Of a DNA stretch of 53,005 bases, positions 25,920-35,101 are shown one piece after another. The stretch spans positions 1-53,005 of the forward strand of contig CAVJWC010000008.1 of assembly GCA_963653425.1 (NCBI GenBank), read 5' to 3'. The position numbers and the translations under genes were made by a program. The stretch's first letter is position 1. Every line of letters starts with the position of its first letter. This stretch comes from UMGS692 sp963653425 (GTDB lineage Bacteria > Bacillota > Clostridia > Christensenellales > CAG-314). Under the pieces are notes generated by a model that ran no database searches, was not told where the DNA came from, and worked only from the letters and a program-made list of their open reading frames with translations.

Positions 25920-26294
25920 TTACTTCTTGGGGCGCTTGGTGCCGTATTTGCTTCTGGCCTGACGACGCTTTGCTACGCCTGCAGCGTCAAGGGTACCGCG
26001 AACGATGTGATAACGAACGCCGGGCAAATCCTTTACTCTGCCGCCACGAATAAGAACTACGCTGTGCTCCTGCAGGTTGTGGCTCTCTCCGGGGATGTAG
26101 CAAGTACCTTCCATACCGTTGGTACGACGTACTCTTGCAATCTTTCTTAACGCAGAATTAGGCTTTTTGGGTGAAGTGGTCGTTACGTTAAGGCATACGC
26201 CACGTTTCTGAGGACAAGCTTCCAGTAACGGAGTCGCGCTCTTGAAAACGATCTTTTCCCTTCCCTGTCTAATCAATTGATTGATAGTAGGCAT
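25920..26294 (-). CDS. rpsL: 30S ribosomal protein S12
   Basis: A 124-residue decoding-centre protein. It contains CPQKRGVC, SPKKPNSALRK (the Lys positions associated with streptomycin response are unchanged) and GGRVKDLPGVRYH (the aspartate site modified by RimO in other bacteria). Ribosome binding site AAAAGGAGGAAAG. First gene of the rpsL-rpsG-fusA-tuf set, with its own strong promoter 65 bp upstream. The 150-bp gap to rpsG has no gene. Confidence 0.98.
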   Translation of the reverse strand: MPTINQLIRQGREKIVFKSATPLLEACPQKRGVCLNVTTTSPKKPNSALRKIARVRRTNGMEGTCYIPGESHNLQEHSVVLIRGGRVKDLPGVRYHIVRGTLDAAGVAKRRQARSKYGTKRPKK

Positions 26295-26358
26295 TTCTTT
26301 CCTCCTTTTAATAGTTTAATATATCGATAAACGCGCTTAGCGTTCCCGACAATGATTT

Positions 26359-26387
26359 ATTATATCAAATTATTCTTTTTCCGTCAA
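26359..26387 (-). promoter_or_regulatory. Promoter of rpsL-rpsG-fusA
   Basis: On the minus strand TTGACG (26387-26382), 17 bp, TATAAT (26364-26359). Near consensus. It lies between rpoC and rpsL, separating the RNA polymerase genes from the str genes. Confidence 0.88.
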
Positions 26388-26482
26388 ACGTTTTACGCCC
26401 TCAACGCAACTTTTCGCGTAAAATTTATGCGGTTTGCGTTAAGCCGAATAGCGTTATTCAGCGGAAAGTTTTTCCGTCACAA

Positions 26483-26522
26483 ACGGCGCCCCAGTGAGAG
26501 ACGCCGTGTGTTTTTGTTTTTA
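26483..26522 (+). terminator. Hairpin with T-run pointing into the 3' end of rpoC
   Basis: ACGGCG (26483-26488) pairs with CGCCGT (26502-26507), followed on the plus strand by GTGTTTTTGTTTTT. On the minus strand, the direction of rpoC, only TT follows. It therefore looks like a terminator for antisense transcription; it may also act as a 3' boundary for rpoC mRNA. Confidence 0.5.
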
Positions 26523-26550
26523 TTGAGCTTCGTCTTTCATGCAGACGAAA

Positions 26551-29500
26551 TTACTCTTCGTAAGAGGTTTCGTCCTGATCGTCGGGAACGAAAATCTCGT
26601 CGGTATCGCCCGACATATCGGCTTCGGAGAACAGTCCGTGAGCTTCTTCGTCCTGTGTGTCTTCCGTATGTTCTTCGTCGTGAGCTTCGCGGATGGGAGA
26701 AACGACTTCCTTTACGGTGTAGTTTCTGTACTGTTTAAGTCCCGTACCTGCGTTAATCATCTTACCGATGATAACGTTCTCTTTAAGACCGTAGAGCGGG
26801 TCTACTTTGTTCTTTATAGCCGCTTCGGTAAGAACTCTGCTGGTTTCCTGGAAGGAAGCCGCGGACAGGAAGCTTTCGGTTGCAAGAGCCGTCTTGGTTA
26901 TACCGAGAAGGATTCTCTTTGCGGAAGCCGGTTTGCCGTCGTTGTCGATAACCTTCTGGTTCTCTTCTTCGAATCTGTATACGTCCACGAGTTCGCCCGG
27001 GAGAAGATCGGTATCGCCCGAATCTTCGATTTTAACCTTTCTGAGCATCTGACGGACGATAACTTCAACGTGTTTGTCGTTGATTTCAACGCCCTGCATA
27101 CGGTAAACGCTCTGAACTTCCTTAACGAGGTATTCCTGAACGGCTTTGACGCCTTTGGTTCTGAGCAAGTCGTTGGGGTATATGGGACCTGCGGTAAGCG
27201 GATCGCCTGCGGAGATCTTGTCGCCGTCTTTGACTTTAAGCTTGGAGCTATATGGAATGGGGAATATTTTGGCTTCTCCCGTCGGGGAAGTAACGGTAAC
27301 TTCTCTCTTTTCCTTGGTCTGAACGACGCTTACCGTACCTGCGATTTCGCTGATAAGCGCAACGCCCTTGGGCTTTCTGCTTTCGAAAAGTTCTTCGACT
27401 CTCGGAAGACCCTGCGTAATATCGTCTGCCGACGCAACGCCGCCCGTGTGGAAGGTTCTCATGGTAAGCTGTGTACCGGGTTCGCCTATGGACTGAGCCG
27501 CTATAACGCCGACTGCTTCGCCCAGCTGAACGGGTTTGCCGTTACTCATGTTCTTGCCGTAACACTTAGCGCATACGCCGTGTTTGCTTTTACAGGTAAG
27601 AACGGAACGAACGAGGACTTCTTTGATACCCGCTTTTACGATAGCCTGAGCCTGATCTCCGCTTATCATAGTGTCCGCAGGAACGATAACTTCGCCCGTT
27701 TCGGGATTTACTATATCGTCGATGGTGAATTTACCTTCGATTCTGTCTTCGAGTTTTTCTATAACTTCGTTTTCGTTGTCGCCGGTTATTGCCTTGACTA
27801 TAACGCCCTGAGGTCTGCTTCCCGCGAAGCAGTCTTCTTCGTTGACGATAACGTTATGCGATACGTCGACCAGTCTTCTGGTCATATAACCTGCGTCCGC
27901 CGTTTTAAGAGCGGTATCGGCAAGACCTTTTCGTCCGCCGTGCGAGCTGATGAAGTATTCGAGAACGGTAAGACCTTCTCTGAAACAAGCCTTAACGGGC
28001 AGTTCTATCGTTTTACCGCTGGGGTCGGTCATAAGACCTCTCATACCCGAAAGCTGACGAATCTGGTTCATACTGCCTCGAGCGCCCGAGTTAGCCATCA
28101 TCCAGATGGGGTTGAACTTACTCAATATGCCCGTGAGCTTATCGGTAACTTCGTCGGTTGCGTTCTTCCACTGTTCGACTACCAGTCTGTATCTTTCGTC
28201 GTCGGTCATGAAGCCCTGATCGTACATATCCTCGATATGTCTGACTTCTTTGTCGGCTCTGTCGAGAATGGTCTTCTTTTCGGCGGGAATATGCATATCG
28301 AAGATACTTGCCGTAATCGCGCCGATGGTGCTGTATTTATAACCCAAAGCTTTGATGTCGTCGAGAACGGGAGCCGTTCCGCTTGCGCCCTTCTTCTTGA
28401 AGCACATATCGACTATCTTGCTGAGCTGTTTCTTGCCTACGAGGAATTCTACTTCGTTTTTGAGCGCGCCTTCGGGAGTTGCTCTTTCTTCGTCGGAAAC
28501 GAAACCGAGGTCCTGAGGAATGGCTCTGTTAAAGATAAGTCTGCCGACCGTGGTGGGAATGATACCCGTAACCACTTCGCCGTCGCGTTCTCCGCCTCTT
28601 ATCTGACGGGAAACTCTTACTCTGATTGACGACTGCAGGGAAATGAATCCGTTGTTATAAGCCATTTCGGCTTCGTCTTCGTCGGCAAAGACGTATTCGG
28701 TAACCATATGGTGACCGAGTGCGTCGACGATAGGTCTGCCGTTATCGTCGCGAATCCAACGTTTTTCGTCTTCGTCGGGCGTTCTGTCGATGGTGAGGTA
28801 GTAGCAACCCATGACCATATCCTGCGTGGGCGAAACTACGGGCTTACCGTCGGAAAGCTTCAGAATGTTGTTACTTGCGAGCATAAGGTATCTCGCTTCG
28901 GTCTGAGCTTCTACGCTAAGAGGAACGTGAACTGCCATCTGGTCGCCGTCGAAGTCCGCGTTGAACGCCGTACAAGCCAGCGGATGAAGCTTCAACGCTC
29001 TGCCTTCGATAAGAACTGGTTCGAATGCCTGAATGGACAGTCTGTGAAGGGTAGGCGCACGGTTAAGAAGAACGGGATGGTCTTTGATTACGTCGGCAAG
29101 AATATCCCATACTCTCGCGTCGGCTTTTTCTATTCTTTTCTTTGCGCTCTTGATGTTGTGGCAGATGTTTTCTTCCACCAGTTTTCTCATAACGAAAGGC
29201 TTGAAGAGTTCGAGAGCCATTTCTTTGGGAAGACCGCACTGGTGAAGTTTGAGTTCGGGACCGACGACGATAACCGAACGGCCGGAATAGTCGACTCGCT
29301 TACCGAGAAGGTTCTGTCTGAAACGTCCCTGCTTACCGCGAAGCATACCCGAAAGACTCTTGAGTTCTCTGTTGCCCGCTCCGCTGTGAGGACGCTTGCT
29401 TCTGCTGTTGTCTATAAGGCTGTCAACCGCTTCCTGAAGCATTCTCTTTTCGTTTCTTATAAGAATTTCGGGAGCGTTGATTTCTATAAGACGTTTAAGT

Positions 29501-30315
29501 CTGTTGTTTCTGTTGATAACTCTGCGGTAAAGGTCGTTAAGGTCGCTGGTTGCGAATCTTCCGCCGTCCAGCTGAACCATAGGACGAAGTTCGGGCGGGC
29601 TTACGGGAAGAACGTCGAGAATCATCCATTCGGGCTTGTTTCCGCTCTTTCTGAAAGCTTCGACGATTTCTATTCTCTTAATGGCTCTTACGCGCTTCTG
29701 GCTGTTCTGTCCTTTGGAATTCGCGATGATTTCGCGCAGTTCCTTGGATTCCTTTTCAAGGTCGACTTCCATAAGAAGTTCCTTGATGGCTTCGGCACCC
29801 ATACCTACTCTGAACGCGTTTTCGCCGAATTTTTCTACGGCTTCGCGATGCTCGGTGGGATTGAGAACCTGTTTCTTGTAAAGACCTTCGCAGTTACCCG
29901 GATCAAGCACTACGAAACTGCTGAAACTGAGGACGTGTTCGAGGTTTCTCGGAGGCATATCGAGAAGCAAACCCATTCTGCTGGGAACGCCTCTGAAATA
30001 CCATATATGACTTACGGGAGCCGCAAGTTCGATATGTCCCATTCTTTCGCGTCTTACTTTGGACTTGGTGACTTCAACGCCGCACTTGTCGCAGATTACG
30101 CCTTTGTATCTTATTCTTTTATACTTACCGCAGTGGCATTCCCAGTCCTTTGTGGGTCCGAAAATCCTTTCGCAGAAAAGACCGTCTTTTTCGGGTTTCT
30201 GCGTGCGGTAGTTTATGGTTTCGGGTTTGGTAACTTCGCCGTGAGACCATTCTCTGATCTTTTCCGGAGAAGCAATACCTATTTTTATAGAGTCAAAATT
30301 GTTGAGTTCAAACAT
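26551..30315 (-). CDS. rpoC: DNA-directed RNA polymerase subunit beta'
   Basis: The 1,254-residue beta' subunit. Zinc site 1 is C60, C62, C75 and C78; the active-site loop is NADFDGDQMAVH at 452-463 with three Mg-binding Asp; a second Cys set is in the CKSKHGVCAKCYG region; the trigger-loop region begins LTMRTFHTGG. A sandwich-barrel hybrid element (ETGEVIVPADTMISGDQAQA) precedes the second zinc site. The last about 45 residues are an acidic extension not needed for catalysis. It starts 11 bp after rpoB with GGAGGGCGC as ribosome binding site. Confidence 0.98.
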   Translation of the reverse strand: MFELNNFDSIKIGIASPEKIREWSHGEVTKPETINYRTQKPEKDGLFCERIFGPTKDWECHCGKYKRIRYKGVICDKCGVEVTKSKVRRERMGHIELAAPVSHIWYFRGVPSRMGLLLDMPPRNLEHVLSFSSFVVLDPGNCEGLYKKQVLNPTEHREAVEKFGENAFRVGMGAEAIKELLMEVDLEKESKELREIIANSKGQNSQKRVRAIKRIEIVEAFRKSGNKPEWMILDVLPVSPPELRPMVQLDGGRFATSDLNDLYRRVINRNNRLKRLIEINAPEILIRNEKRMLQEAVDSLIDNSRSKRPHSGAGNRELKSLSGMLRGKQGRFRQNLLGKRVDYSGRSVIVVGPELKLHQCGLPKEMALELFKPFVMRKLVEENICHNIKSAKKRIEKADARVWDILADVIKDHPVLLNRAPTLHRLSIQAFEPVLIEGRALKLHPLACTAFNADFDGDQMAVHVPLSVEAQTEARYLMLASNNILKLSDGKPVVSPTQDMVMGCYYLTIDRTPDEDEKRWIRDDNGRPIVDALGHHMVTEYVFADEDEAEMAYNNGFISLQSSIRVRVSRQIRGGERDGEVVTGIIPTTVGRLIFNRAIPQDLGFVSDEERATPEGALKNEVEFLVGKKQLSKIVDMCFKKKGASGTAPVLDDIKALGYKYSTIGAITASIFDMHIPAEKKTILDRADKEVRHIEDMYDQGFMTDDERYRLVVEQWKNATDEVTDKLTGILSKFNPIWMMANSGARGSMNQIRQLSGMRGLMTDPSGKTIELPVKACFREGLTVLEYFISSHGGRKGLADTALKTADAGYMTRRLVDVSHNVIVNEEDCFAGSRPQGVIVKAITGDNENEVIEKLEDRIEGKFTIDDIVNPETGEVIVPADTMISGDQAQAIVKAGIKEVLVRSVLTCKSKHGVCAKCYGKNMSNGKPVQLGEAVGVIAAQSIGEPGTQLTMRTFHTGGVASADDITQGLPRVEELFESRKPKGVALISEIAGTVSVVQTKEKREVTVTSPTGEAKIFPIPYSSKLKVKDGDKISAGDPLTAGPIYPNDLLRTKGVKAVQEYLVKEVQSVYRMQGVEINDKHVEVIVRQMLRKVKIEDSGDTDLLPGELVDVYRFEEENQKVIDNDGKPASAKRILLGITKTALATESFLSAASFQETSRVLTEAAIKNKVDPLYGLKENVIIGKMINAGTGLKQYRNYTVKEVVSPIREAHDEEHTEDTQDEEAHGLFSEADMSGDTDEIFVPDDQDETSYEE

Positions 30316-30326
30316 TTGCGCCCTCC

Positions 30327-33300
30327 TTACAGCGTTTTGTCGTTGTCATCGCCGCCGAAAGCGTCGCCGAAATCGAAATCAAAATCGTCGTCGTCTTTAT
30401 CCTTTCCCTTTGCGCCGTCGTCATCGAAAAGCTGAGAATAGTTGAATTCGTCGCCGTCGCCGTCGTCTTCGTCGTCGAATCCGAATATATCCAGAATGGA
30501 ATCGTCTTCGAGAGTCAGGCTGTCGTCGTCGAACTTCAGACCGACGTCTTTTCTTTCGTTCTGTTCGCGCATGGTGAGTTCCAGCATATCCTGTTCGTCG
30601 TCGCTGGTGTCGCGCACTTCGATTTCTTCCTGATCTTCACCCAGAACTCTTATATCGAGAGCAAGAGACTGAAGTTCCTTGATAAGAACCTTAAAGCTTT
30701 CGGGAATTCCCGGGTTGAATACGTTATTGCCTTTTACTATGCTTTCAAAGGTCTTTACTCTGCCCACTACGTCGTCCGACTTAACGGTCAGAATTTCCTG
30801 CAACAGGTTAGCCGCGCCGTAAGCTTCCAAAGCCCACACTTCCATTTCGCCGAAACGCTGTCCGCCGAACTGAGCTTTACCGCCGAGAGGCTGTTGCGTA
30901 ACGAGGCTGTACGGGCCCGTGCTTCTTGCGTGAATCTTATCGTCAACCAAGTGGTTGAGTTTAAGCATATACATATAACCGACGGTAACTCTGTTTTCAA
31001 ACGGCATACCCGTTCTTCCGTCGTAAAGTACGACCTTTCCGTCGACTTTCTTGGTTTCGGGATTGTACATACAGTTCTGTTCGAACAATCCTCTTATATC
31101 GGCTTCGGTTGCGCCGTCGAATACGGGGGTGCTTACCTTCCAGCCGAGCATTTTGGCGACGAGACCGAAGTGAACTTCGAGGACCTGTCCGATGTTCATA
31201 CGGCTGGGCACGCCCAACGGGTTAAGAACTATCTGAAGAGGCGTACCGTCTTCCATAAACGGCATATCCTCTACGGGAAGAACACGGCTGATAACGCCTT
31301 TGTTACCGTGACGACCCGACATCTTATCGCCGATACCTATCTTACGTTTCTGAGCTATATAAACTCTTACCAGTTTGTTTACGCCCGGATCGAGTTCGTC
31401 TTTGTTTTCTCTCGTGAACACCTTTACGTCCACGACTATACCGCCTTCGCCGTTGGGAACTCTGAGGGAGGTATCTCTTACTTCTCTTGCCTTTTCGCTG
31501 AATATAGCGCGGAGAAGTCTTTCTTCGGGACTAAGTTCGGTTTCGCCCTTGGGAGTAACCTTACCTACGAGAATATCGCCCGGTCTTACTTCCGCGCCGA
31601 TTCTTATGATACCGTCTTCGCCGAGGTCTTTAAGAGCGTCTTCGCCCGTGTTGGGAATGTCTCTCGTAAACTCTTCCGGTCCGAGTTTCGTATCTCTGGT
31701 TTCGGTTTCGTGTTCTTCTATGTGAATGGAAGTCAGAACGTCGTCTCTTACGAGTTTTTCGCTGATAAGCACTGCGTCTTCGTAGTTGTAGCCTTCCCAG
31801 CTTACGAAACCTATAAGAATGTTTCTGCCGAGTGCGAGTTCGCCGTTGTCGGTGCTGTGACCGTCGGCAAGAATATCGCCCTTCTTAACCACGTCGCCCG
31901 TCTTGGCTATAGGTCTCTGATTGATGCAGGTACCCTGATTGCTTCTTACGAACTTCTTGAGTCTGTAAACTTCCGGTCCGTGATCGGTATCGAGAACGAT
32001 TCTTTCCGCGTCCACGCTTCTTACGACGCCGTCGCTCTTTGCGATAATCATAACTCCGCTGTCGTAAGCTATTCTGTGTTCGATACCCGTCGCGACTATG
32101 GGAGCTTCGGGAACGAGAAGCGGAACTGCCTGTCTCTGCATGTTGGAACCCATAAGAGCACGGTTGGTATCGTCGTTTTCAAGGAAGGGGATAAGGCTGG
32201 TTGCCACCGAAACGAGCTGTTTGGGGCTTACGTCCATGTAGTCCACTTCGTCTCTCATAAAGACGGCTATGTTCTCTCTCTGACGGCACTGAACGCGTTC
32301 GTTAGCAAAGTATCCGCGTTCGTCGAGGGGTTCGTTTGCCTGAGCTACGATATATTTATCTTCTTCGTCCGCCGCAAGATAATCTACCTGCGTGGTAACG
32401 ATTTTGTTTACTTTATCAACCTTTCTGTAGGGGCTTTCGATGAAGCCGTATTCGTTTATTCTCGCGTAGGTTGCAAGCGAGGAGATAAGACCGATGTTCT
32501 GTCCTTCGGGCGTTTCTATGGGGCACATTCTGCCGTAGTGAGAGTGGTGAACGTCTCGTACGTCGAAGGTTGCTCTTTCTCTGTTAAGTCCGCCGGGGCC
32601 GAGTGCGGAAAGTTTACGTTTGTGCGTAAGTTCCGCGATGGGGTTGGTCTGGTCCATGAACTGAGACAACTGAGAAGAACCGAAGAACTCTTTGATTGCC
32701 GAAGAAACGGGTCTCACGTTGATAAGAGTCTGCGGGGTAGCTTTGTCTATTTCCTGAATAGCCATTCTTTCGCGGATAACTCTTTCAAGTCTTGCGATAC
32801 CTACTCTGAACTGATTCTGCAAAAGTTCGCCTACGCTTCTTACACGACGGTTGCCGAGGTGGTCGATGTTGTCGTCCGAGCTTAAACCGTGTTTCATATT
32901 GAGGTTAAGGCTGACGGTAGCGATAATGTCTTCCTTGGTGATGTGCTTGGGAACGAGTAAGTCTTTGCACTCTCTGAGTTCTCTGTAAAGTTCTTCGTCG
33001 CCCGAACCGAGATATTCGGCTAAGATACCGTCGAGAACTTTAAGGTTTGCGTATTCGAGAACTCTGAGGTCTTCCTTGGGATTGAGGTTTTCGAAACGCG
33101 CTCTGTCGAGAGTCATAAGGTAGTATTTAAGGTCGACCACGCCGTTACCGATAACTTTGACTACTTCGGGTTCTTCGCGGTTGAGTTCTACGCATACGAC
33201 TTCTTTGATACCTGCTTTTTCGATGGCTTTCGCGGCTTCGTCGGTAAGACGGCTTCCCGCCTTTGCGACGACTTCGCCCGTTTCCGCGTTAACCGCGTCG

Positions 33301-34697
33301 AAAGCGAGGACTTTGCCCGTGATTGCGTCGGCGAACATAAGGAAGCTCTTGTTTGCGTTGTCTACGTAGTAGCTTGCCTTTTCAGCCGTAACGGGTTCGT
33401 TCTGACGGATATAAACTTCGCCGTTGAGTTCGAGGTCTTTAACGGCAACGAACTGCTTGGAACCTGCCGAAACGATAAGACCTTCGCTTGCGAGTCTTTC
33501 GAGGGCGCGTTCACCGCTTCCCGAAGCGCGGAAAACGATAAGAACCTTTTCAACGCCCGAATTTTCGATTTCGAAGGCGGAAGTATCGGTTATAACCGAA
33601 CCTGCTCTCGCGATGATCTTCTTGCCCGTCTTGCCCGCTTTAACGTCTTCGTAGAGAGTCTTTTCCATAATTCTCTCCGCAAAGGTCTTCTTTATGTTTC
33701 CGCTGAGAACGAAAGCTACGTTCACACCGCTGTGCTGAATTGCGTAAGCCTTTTCTTCGGTGAGGGTTTCCCCCGCTTCGGCGATGAGTTTTCCGTTCTT
33801 TACAACGTCGCACGCAAGAGTCTTGCCTTCGATTCTCTTAGCCAGAGAGAGCTTCTTATTGAACTTATATCTGCCCACTCTCGCAAGGTCGTATCTCTTT
33901 GCGTCGAAAAGCAGGTCGTTGAGCTGTTTTCTTATGCTTTCGTCGGTAGGAACTTCGCCCGGACGAAGACGCTTATAAAGCTCGATAAGACCTTCTCTTT
34001 CGTTCTTGCTGGAATCCTTTTCGCAAGTCTTTCTGATAGTCGGATCGTCAAGGAAGAGTCCTCTGATTTCGCGGTCGGTACCTATACCTATCGCGCGGAG
34101 AAGAACGGACGAAGGAAGCTTTCTGTTTCTGTCTACGTGAACGTGAAGAATGTTGTTGCTGTCCTGAACGAACTCAAGCCACGCGCCTCTGTTGGGAATA
34201 ACGGTCGTATCGTAAATAGGAGAACCGTTTTTGTCGGTATTCTTTGCAACGTAAACGCCGGGAGAACGAACGAGCTGAGAAACGACTACTCTTTCCGCGC
34301 CGTTGATAATGAAACTGCCCGTGTCGGTCATAAGGGGGAATTCGCCCATAAAGACTTCCTGTTCGGTGATTACGCCCGTGTCTTTTCTGACGAGCTGAAC
34401 GTTGACCTTAAAAGGCGCGGCGTAGGTCGCGTCGCGGAGACGGCATTCGTTCTCGTCGTATTTAGGTTTCATTTCAAGCGTATGCTCGAGAAACCTGAGT
34501 TCGAAGTGGTTGGAAAAGTCGGTAATAGGCGAAAAGTCGTCAAAAACTTCTCTGATTCCTTCGTTAATAAACGTATCGTAAGACTTTTTCTGTACTTCGA
34601 TAAGATTCGGTATCGGCAGAACTTCTTCGTCTCTTATCTGAGAGAAGGTTTTTCTTTCGGTTCTTCCGTACTTGATAACTCGAATGTTTCGACTCAT
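30327..34697 (-). CDS. rpoB: DNA-directed RNA polymerase subunit beta, with a large insertion and acidic tail
   Basis: The beta subunit, 1,456 residues, about 200 longer than most Bacillota homologues. Rifampicin-region motif GSSQLSQFMDQTNPIAEL lies at 673-690 with HKRKLSALGPGGL following, residues being of the sensitive type. Later motifs include GRMCPIETPEG and NIGQVLEVHFG. The extra length is mainly at residues about 290-560, where three related motifs recur: LIAEAGETLTEEKAYAIQHSGV, IIARAGSVITDTSAFEI..SGV and VVAKAGSRLTDEAAKAIEKAGI. The final about 75 residues are dominated by Asp/Glu. Ribosome binding site AGGAGTTTCAAT. rplJ-rplL are not upstream, unlike in most bacteria; a divergent surface-protein gene is there instead. 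Confidence 0.97.
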   Translation of the reverse strand: MSRNIRVIKYGRTERKTFSQIRDEEVLPIPNLIEVQKKSYDTFINEGIREVFDDFSPITDFSNHFELRFLEHTLEMKPKYDENECRLRDATYAAPFKVNVQLVRKDTGVITEQEVFMGEFPLMTDTGSFIINGAERVVVSQLVRSPGVYVAKNTDKNGSPIYDTTVIPNRGAWLEFVQDSNNILHVHVDRNRKLPSSVLLRAIGIGTDREIRGLFLDDPTIRKTCEKDSSKNEREGLIELYKRLRPGEVPTDESIRKQLNDLLFDAKRYDLARVGRYKFNKKLSLAKRIEGKTLACDVVKNGKLIAEAGETLTEEKAYAIQHSGVNVAFVLSGNIKKTFAERIMEKTLYEDVKAGKTGKKIIARAGSVITDTSAFEIENSGVEKVLIVFRASGSGERALERLASEGLIVSAGSKQFVAVKDLELNGEVYIRQNEPVTAEKASYYVDNANKSFLMFADAITGKVLAFDAVNAETGEVVAKAGSRLTDEAAKAIEKAGIKEVVCVELNREEPEVVKVIGNGVVDLKYYLMTLDRARFENLNPKEDLRVLEYANLKVLDGILAEYLGSGDEELYRELRECKDLLVPKHITKEDIIATVSLNLNMKHGLSSDDNIDHLGNRRVRSVGELLQNQFRVGIARLERVIRERMAIQEIDKATPQTLINVRPVSSAIKEFFGSSQLSQFMDQTNPIAELTHKRKLSALGPGGLNRERATFDVRDVHHSHYGRMCPIETPEGQNIGLISSLATYARINEYGFIESPYRKVDKVNKIVTTQVDYLAADEEDKYIVAQANEPLDERGYFANERVQCRQRENIAVFMRDEVDYMDVSPKQLVSVATSLIPFLENDDTNRALMGSNMQRQAVPLLVPEAPIVATGIEHRIAYDSGVMIIAKSDGVVRSVDAERIVLDTDHGPEVYRLKKFVRSNQGTCINQRPIAKTGDVVKKGDILADGHSTDNGELALGRNILIGFVSWEGYNYEDAVLISEKLVRDDVLTSIHIEEHETETRDTKLGPEEFTRDIPNTGEDALKDLGEDGIIRIGAEVRPGDILVGKVTPKGETELSPEERLLRAIFSEKAREVRDTSLRVPNGEGGIVVDVKVFTRENKDELDPGVNKLVRVYIAQKRKIGIGDKMSGRHGNKGVISRVLPVEDMPFMEDGTPLQIVLNPLGVPSRMNIGQVLEVHFGLVAKMLGWKVSTPVFDGATEADIRGLFEQNCMYNPETKKVDGKVVLYDGRTGMPFENRVTVGYMYMLKLNHLVDDKIHARSTGPYSLVTQQPLGGKAQFGGQRFGEMEVWALEAYGAANLLQEILTVKSDDVVGRVKTFESIVKGNNVFNPGIPESFKVLIKELQSLALDIRVLGEDQEEIEVRDTSDDEQDMLELTMREQNERKDVGLKFDDDSLTLEDDSILDIFGFDDEDDGDGDEFNYSQLFDDDGAKGKDKDDDDFDFDFGDAFGGDDNDKTL

Positions 34698-34760
34698 ATT
34701 GAAACTCCTATTCAGTGGTTGTGATAAACGGTTTTTCTTCGTCTTAAAGCGCGAAAACGC

Positions 34761-34812
34761 AAAAAAAGAATCGCACTCTCCGCCCTTTCTTCCGAGAAGA
34801 AGACGGGGAGTG
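34761..34812 (-). terminator. Possible leader attenuator upstream of rpoB
   Basis: On the minus strand CACTC (34812-34808) and GAGTG (34778-34774) close a long imperfect hairpin with a perfect TTCTTC-TCG-GAAGAA tip. Six bases later comes TTTTTTT (34767-34761). It lies between the rpoB promoter and start codon. The gap between stem and T-run weakens the call. Confidence 0.45.
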
Positions 34813-34861
34813 AAAATCGGTATTTTGCCTTCTGCTAAATGGCGATTCTACTCATTAAACG

Positions 34862-34890
34862 ATTTTACACGAAATGAAATCAATAGTCAA
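34862..34890 (-). promoter_or_regulatory. Promoter of rpoBC
   Basis: On the minus strand TTGACT (34890-34885), 17 bp, TAAAAT (34867-34862). The leader is about 160 nt. A 16-bp perfect palindrome AAAAACCATGGTTTTT (34896-34911) abuts the -35 box and could be an operator or simply an AT-rich upstream element. Confidence 0.85.
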
Positions 34891-35101
34891 GCGTAAAAAA
34901 CCATGGTTTTTCTAAAAATTTTTAATAATCTTTTTTTTCACTATTGAGGCTTGCCTTTGCGTTCTTTACCGTCCTTTCAGCCGTAACCGTCAAAGCTTTG
35001 TCCTTACGGTAAAACGTCCTTCCGTCCCCGAACCCCAAAAACCCGAATAAAAACCGCCTTTCCAATCAATAATAAGCATAAAACCCATCGAGGAGGTCAC
35101 T

